Shown here in pieces: positions 62,028 through 64,000 of a DNA stretch of 64,000 nucleotides. The first letter of the stretch is position 1. The number at the start of each line of letters is the position of its first letter. The notes below the pieces were generated by a model. The model saw only the letters and a list, made by a program, of their open reading frames with translations. It made no database searches and was not told the DNA's origin. The stretch comes from Actinomadura syzygii (GTDB lineage: Bacteria > Actinomycetota > Actinomycetes > Streptosporangiales > Streptosporangiaceae): positions 434,001-498,000 of the forward strand of contig NZ_VSFF01000001.1 in assembly GCF_008085905.1 (NCBI RefSeq), in the 5' to 3' direction. The translations under genes and the position numbers were made by a program.

Positions 62028-62318
62028 ATGAGCCCGTCCCCGCACCGAAACAAGATCGACCCATTCGAGCCGCTGCCCGCGGTGGGGGAGCCGCCGGACA
62101 GCCGTTGGGCGGTTCCTTATCTGGCCCAGAAAAGCGGTCTGTGGACGGTGCACGTGCGCCGCCCGCTCACGCGCAGGCAACTCGACGCCGGGCTCGTCGA
62201 CACGCTCAGCGCCTCGACCCTGGACGCCTTGCGGACCGCCACCACACGCCAGGACGACATAGCGGAAAGGCTCGCCACGCGCCCGTACGCCGCCCCGACC
62301 TGGGCGCGGGAGAAATGA
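62028..62318 (+). CDS. Small conserved-looking hypothetical protein, 96 residues
   Basis: Unrecognised soluble protein with an N-terminal KIDPFEPLPAVGEPPDSRWAV segment (residues 9-29), then an Arg-rich helix region. It is divergent from the Scr1 regulator across 116 bp. Its stop overlaps the start of a membrane peptide gene (ATGA). The pair may be the regulated output of the Scr1 locus. Confidence 0.65.
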   Translation: MSPSPHRNKIDPFEPLPAVGEPPDSRWAVPYLAQKSGLWTVHVRRPLTRRQLDAGLVDTLSASTLDALRTATTRQDDIAERLATRPYAAPTWAREK

Positions 62319-62503
62319 CCGTGTCCGTCGACACCGGGCCCATTCTGCTCTGCCTCCTCCTCTACGGAGTGACCTGTTTCCTGATCGGATTCGGCCTCAC
62401 ATGGCTGCTTTGGCCATGGATTCACCGCAGAGGCGCACACCGCCGCGGCGCGACCCCACGCGCGTCCACCACGCGGCGTTCGTCCTCGCTCTCGATTCCA
62501 TGA
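62315..62503 (+). CDS. Single-span membrane peptide, 62 residues
   Basis: Hydrophobic N-terminal half (ILLCLLLYGVTCFLIGFGLTW, residues 10-30) predicted to cross the membrane once, followed by a very basic cytoplasmic tail (WIHRRGAHRRGATPRAS). ATG 62315 overlaps the stop of the 96-residue gene. A longer in-frame reading from 61874 crosses the operator and is rejected. Toxin-like small membrane protein or membrane anchor are both possible; no family recognised. Confidence 0.6.
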   Translation: MTVSVDTGPILLCLLLYGVTCFLIGFGLTWLLWPWIHRRGAHRRGATPRASTTRRSSSLSIP

Positions 62504-62506
62504 CTC

Positions 62507-62533
62507 CCCGCCTGTACGTCCAGTACGGGCGGG
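62507..62533 (+). terminator. Hairpin after the membrane peptide gene
   Basis: CCCGCCTGTAC pairs with GTACGGGCGGG (one G-T wobble) over a five-base loop, starting three bases after the stop. Confidence 0.5.
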
Positions 62534-62566
62534 CCAAGACCTGGCGGTAAAGAAGGAAGGTGATTC

Positions 62567-62590
62567 ATGGCTCAAGCCCTAGTGGCGTGA
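62567..62590 (+). other. Seven-codon open frame with strong ribosome site
   Basis: AAGGAAGG lies six bases before an ATG that opens a seven-codon frame (MAQALVA) and stop, followed ten bases later by a perfect terminator hairpin. It could be a leader peptide, a decoy or chance. No downstream gene follows on this strand before the terminator. Confidence 0.35.
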
Positions 62591-62600
62591 CCCGTGCAGC

Positions 62601-62644
62601 AAGAGGCCCCCGGACGGACGACGACATTCTTCCGGGGGCCTCTT
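62601..62644 (+). terminator. Perfect 14-bp terminator hairpin
   Basis: AAGAGGCCCCCGGA (62601-62614) pairs exactly with TCCGGGGGCCTCTT (62631-62644). It is the clearest terminator in the window. The stretch 62645-62820 holds nothing recognised. Confidence 0.75.
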
Positions 62645-62820
62645 CGCCTACCCTGACTTCCCCATCCAGGCGAGAAGGTTGACGTCGAGTCGACGGACCC
62701 TAATGGGCTAGTGGGAATCCTCGGCAACAACGCGGCGTGCATATGCACAGGCGCTCCACTGAATACGTCCGAGTGCGCTTGGCGACCTCGCGGACGGGCC
62801 GGATGCCCAGGGCACCCGGA

Positions 62821-63042
62821 TCAGGGGGTGTCGGGATGGTCCAGGGCTCCGGCCTTCGCCTGCTCGACAAGGCCACCAAAGGCGGCCCGGCTTACGGCGA
62901 GGCGCGGCCCAGCAGGGTCCGTGCTGTCCCGGATGCCGATCGTGTGGGCAATCGCAGCGACCTCGACGCACTGCTGCTGGGAGTTGTTGTGGCTGCGGCT
63001 GCTCTTGCGCCAGCGGGCGGCGGACAGGTCGGTCTCGGTCAT
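62821..63042 (-). CDS. DUF397 domain protein
   Basis: A 73-residue DUF397 protein: WRKSSRSHNNSQQQCVEVAA, IGIRDSTDPAGPRLAV and a C-terminal FGGLVEQAKAG. Unlike the first copy it has no adjacent Scr1 regulator within the window; it may pair with the one at 61087. ATG at 63042. Confidence 0.88.
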   Translation of the reverse strand: MTETDLSAARWRKSSRSHNNSQQQCVEVAAIAHTIGIRDSTDPAGPRLAVSRAAFGGLVEQAKAGALDHPDTP

Positions 63043-63211
63043 GACGACCTCTTCTGCTGGACGGCCTTGCCGTCAGCGTACGCAACGGCCACGGTCCCGG
63101 CCAGGGTTCACATTTGGTTCCCCGTGACGGCCTACGGCTCCCTGCGGCCCGACTCGGTAACGCCTTTCCGGTGCCGCGCCAAGTAGGGGTGTAACCGCGA
63201 GAGGAGACAGC

Positions 63212-63784
63212 ATGGCCAAGCTTGAGAGCGGCCTCGCGTGCATAAGTTCGGATACCGCCGCCTTGGAAGAGTTCTACCGGCGGCATATCGAGGCGGTCAG
63301 CCGGTTCGTCGCCCGCCGCGTCCGCGATCCGCACACCGCGGCCGACCTGACCGCGGAGGTGTTCCTGGCGGCCATCGACTCGGCGCACACCTACCGTCCC
63401 TCCGCGGGCAGCGAGTTGGGTTGGCTGTACGGGGTCGCGCGCAACGTCGTCGCCACGGAGCGCCGTAGGGCGGCGAGAGAGTCCCGGGCCGTGGGGCGGA
63501 TCGCCGGGCGGCGGCTGCTGGACGCCGAGGACATCGCCCGGCTGGAGGAGCGGATCGACGCCGAGAGCGCCGGGCGACATACCTACGAGGCGCTCGCCGA
63601 GTTTCCGGAAGGCATCCGCGCCCTGCTCGAACTGATCACGGTGGACGGGCTCACGGTCACCGAGGCGGCCGCCGCCCTAGGGATCCAGCCTGTCACCGCG
63701 CGCGTCCGGCTTCATCGGGCCCGCAAGGCGGTGCGCGCCGCGCTGTCCACCCACTCCGCCGCCCTGGCCTACTCGAAGGAGTGA
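63212..63784 (+). CDS. RNA polymerase sigma factor (sigma-70 region 2/4)
   Basis: A 190-residue ECF-type sigma factor. Region 2 (about 18-85: FYRRHIEAVSRFVARRVRDPHTAADLTAEVFLAAI as landmark from residue 21) and region 4 (about 125-178: LLELITVDGLTVTEAAAALGIQPVTARVRLHRARKAV) are both clear. A GAGAGGAGA ribosome site precedes ATG 63212. The next gene starts two bases after the stop and encodes its probable anti-sigma factor. Confidence 0.92.
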   Translation: MAKLESGLACISSDTAALEEFYRRHIEAVSRFVARRVRDPHTAADLTAEVFLAAIDSAHTYRPSAGSELGWLYGVARNVVATERRRAARESRAVGRIAGRRLLDAEDIARLEERIDAESAGRHTYEALAEFPEGIRALLELITVDGLTVTEAAAALGIQPVTARVRLHRARKAVRAALSTHSAALAYSKE

Positions 63785-63786
63785 TC

Positions 63787-64000
63787 ATGCAGAAGTTCGA
63801 AGAACGACTCCTGGCGGAGCTCAAGGACGTCGTCGCCGCCCAGACCGCATCGGCGCCGGTGGACTCGCGCACCCGGCGTGCCCGGTGGCGGTGGGTGGGA
63901 CTGGCGACCGCCGCCGCGGCGACCGCCGCGGGGTTGGCGATCGGCATCCCGGTGCTGACCGGGGACCGGGCGCCCCAGGCCAATGCGGTCGTGCGGGACC
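63787..64000 (+). CDS. Probable anti-sigma factor, membrane protein (3' end outside window)
   Basis: The first 71 residues run MQKFEERLLAELKDVVAAQ, then a basic stretch (RTRRARWRWVG) and a hydrophobic Ala-rich segment (LATAAAATAAGLAIGIPVL) that looks like a membrane span. The frame is open to the window end. Immediate position after the sigma gene suggests an anti-sigma or CU044_5270-like membrane partner. No zinc-type HxxxCxxC motif is seen in the available part. Confidence 0.75.
   Translation, partial: MQKFEERLLAELKDVVAAQTASAPVDSRTRRARWRWVGLATAAAATAAGLAIGIPVLTGDRAPQANAVVRD

Noticed and set aside
62708..63580. Large minus-strand frame over the sigma-factor gene
   Set aside because: Antisense to clear sigma regions 2 and 4 and lacks any domain.

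Overview
The window is very G+C-rich with G/C-dominated third codon positions. It encodes F420-type LLM oxidoreductases, Scr1/DUF5753 regulators with DUF397 partners, and a CGNR zinc-finger protein. Together these point to the chromosome of an actinomycete, most like Actinomadura/Streptosporangiales; this assignment is inference from gene content. No rRNA, tRNA, CRISPR array, insertion sequence or prophage was recognised.

Layout. 1-2.0 kb: the end of a branched-chain 2-oxoacid dehydrogenase operon (E1 beta, E2). 2.0-8.7 kb: a TetR regulator divergent from an eight-gene aromatic-ring pathway: ring-fission-product hydrolase, LigA/LigB-type extradiol dioxygenase, Rieske ferredoxin, both terminal oxygenase subunits, diol dehydrogenase and LLM oxidoreductase. 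8.7-10.2 kb: a convergent homologue of branched-polyamine synthase. 10.2-17.7 kb: an ATP-dependent hydantoinase/oxoprolinase pair (HyuA/HyuB) with an isochorismatase-fold amidohydrolase, a CoA transferase, a GntR regulator and a divergent HMG-CoA-lyase-like gene; two matching palindromes lie between the last two. 17.8-20.0 kb: small regulatory genes, including an anti-sigma-type ATPase broken by a one-base frameshift, and a second GntR regulator.

20.0-36.1 kb: about fourteen genes on the minus strand, most joined by 4-base stop/start overlaps. They are a DapA-like lyase, a three-part FAD/2Fe-2S amine dehydrogenase, an amidohydrolase, a second HyuA/HyuB pair, a complete peptide-type ABC importer, a stand-alone allophanate-hydrolase C-domain protein and a D-hydantoinase. 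A divergent LacI regulator sits at the head with two look-alike operators. The 10-36 kb stretch reads as an island for uptake and opening of cyclic amides, ureides or cyclic amino acids (inference).

36.3-45.9 kb: LacI, two LysR genes, then a five-gene minus-strand set: cyclodipeptide synthase, NCS1 permease, rhodanese, exported thioredoxin and secreted subtilisin. A thioredoxin reductase diverges from it, followed by a third LysR. This is the most novel-looking locus. 46.2-49.9 kb: one 1,232-residue secreted protein that carries both an M4 endopeptidase and an M28 aminopeptidase, followed by three strong hairpins. 50.4-64 kb: GMC oxidoreductase, a Cys-phosphatase, a CGNR regulator, a ClpC-like ATPase, a secreted small protein, DUF1992, an ankyrin protein with a duplicated C-terminal module, a tiny secreted peptide, GNAT, a Scr1/DUF397 locus, and a sigma factor with the start of its probable anti-sigma factor.
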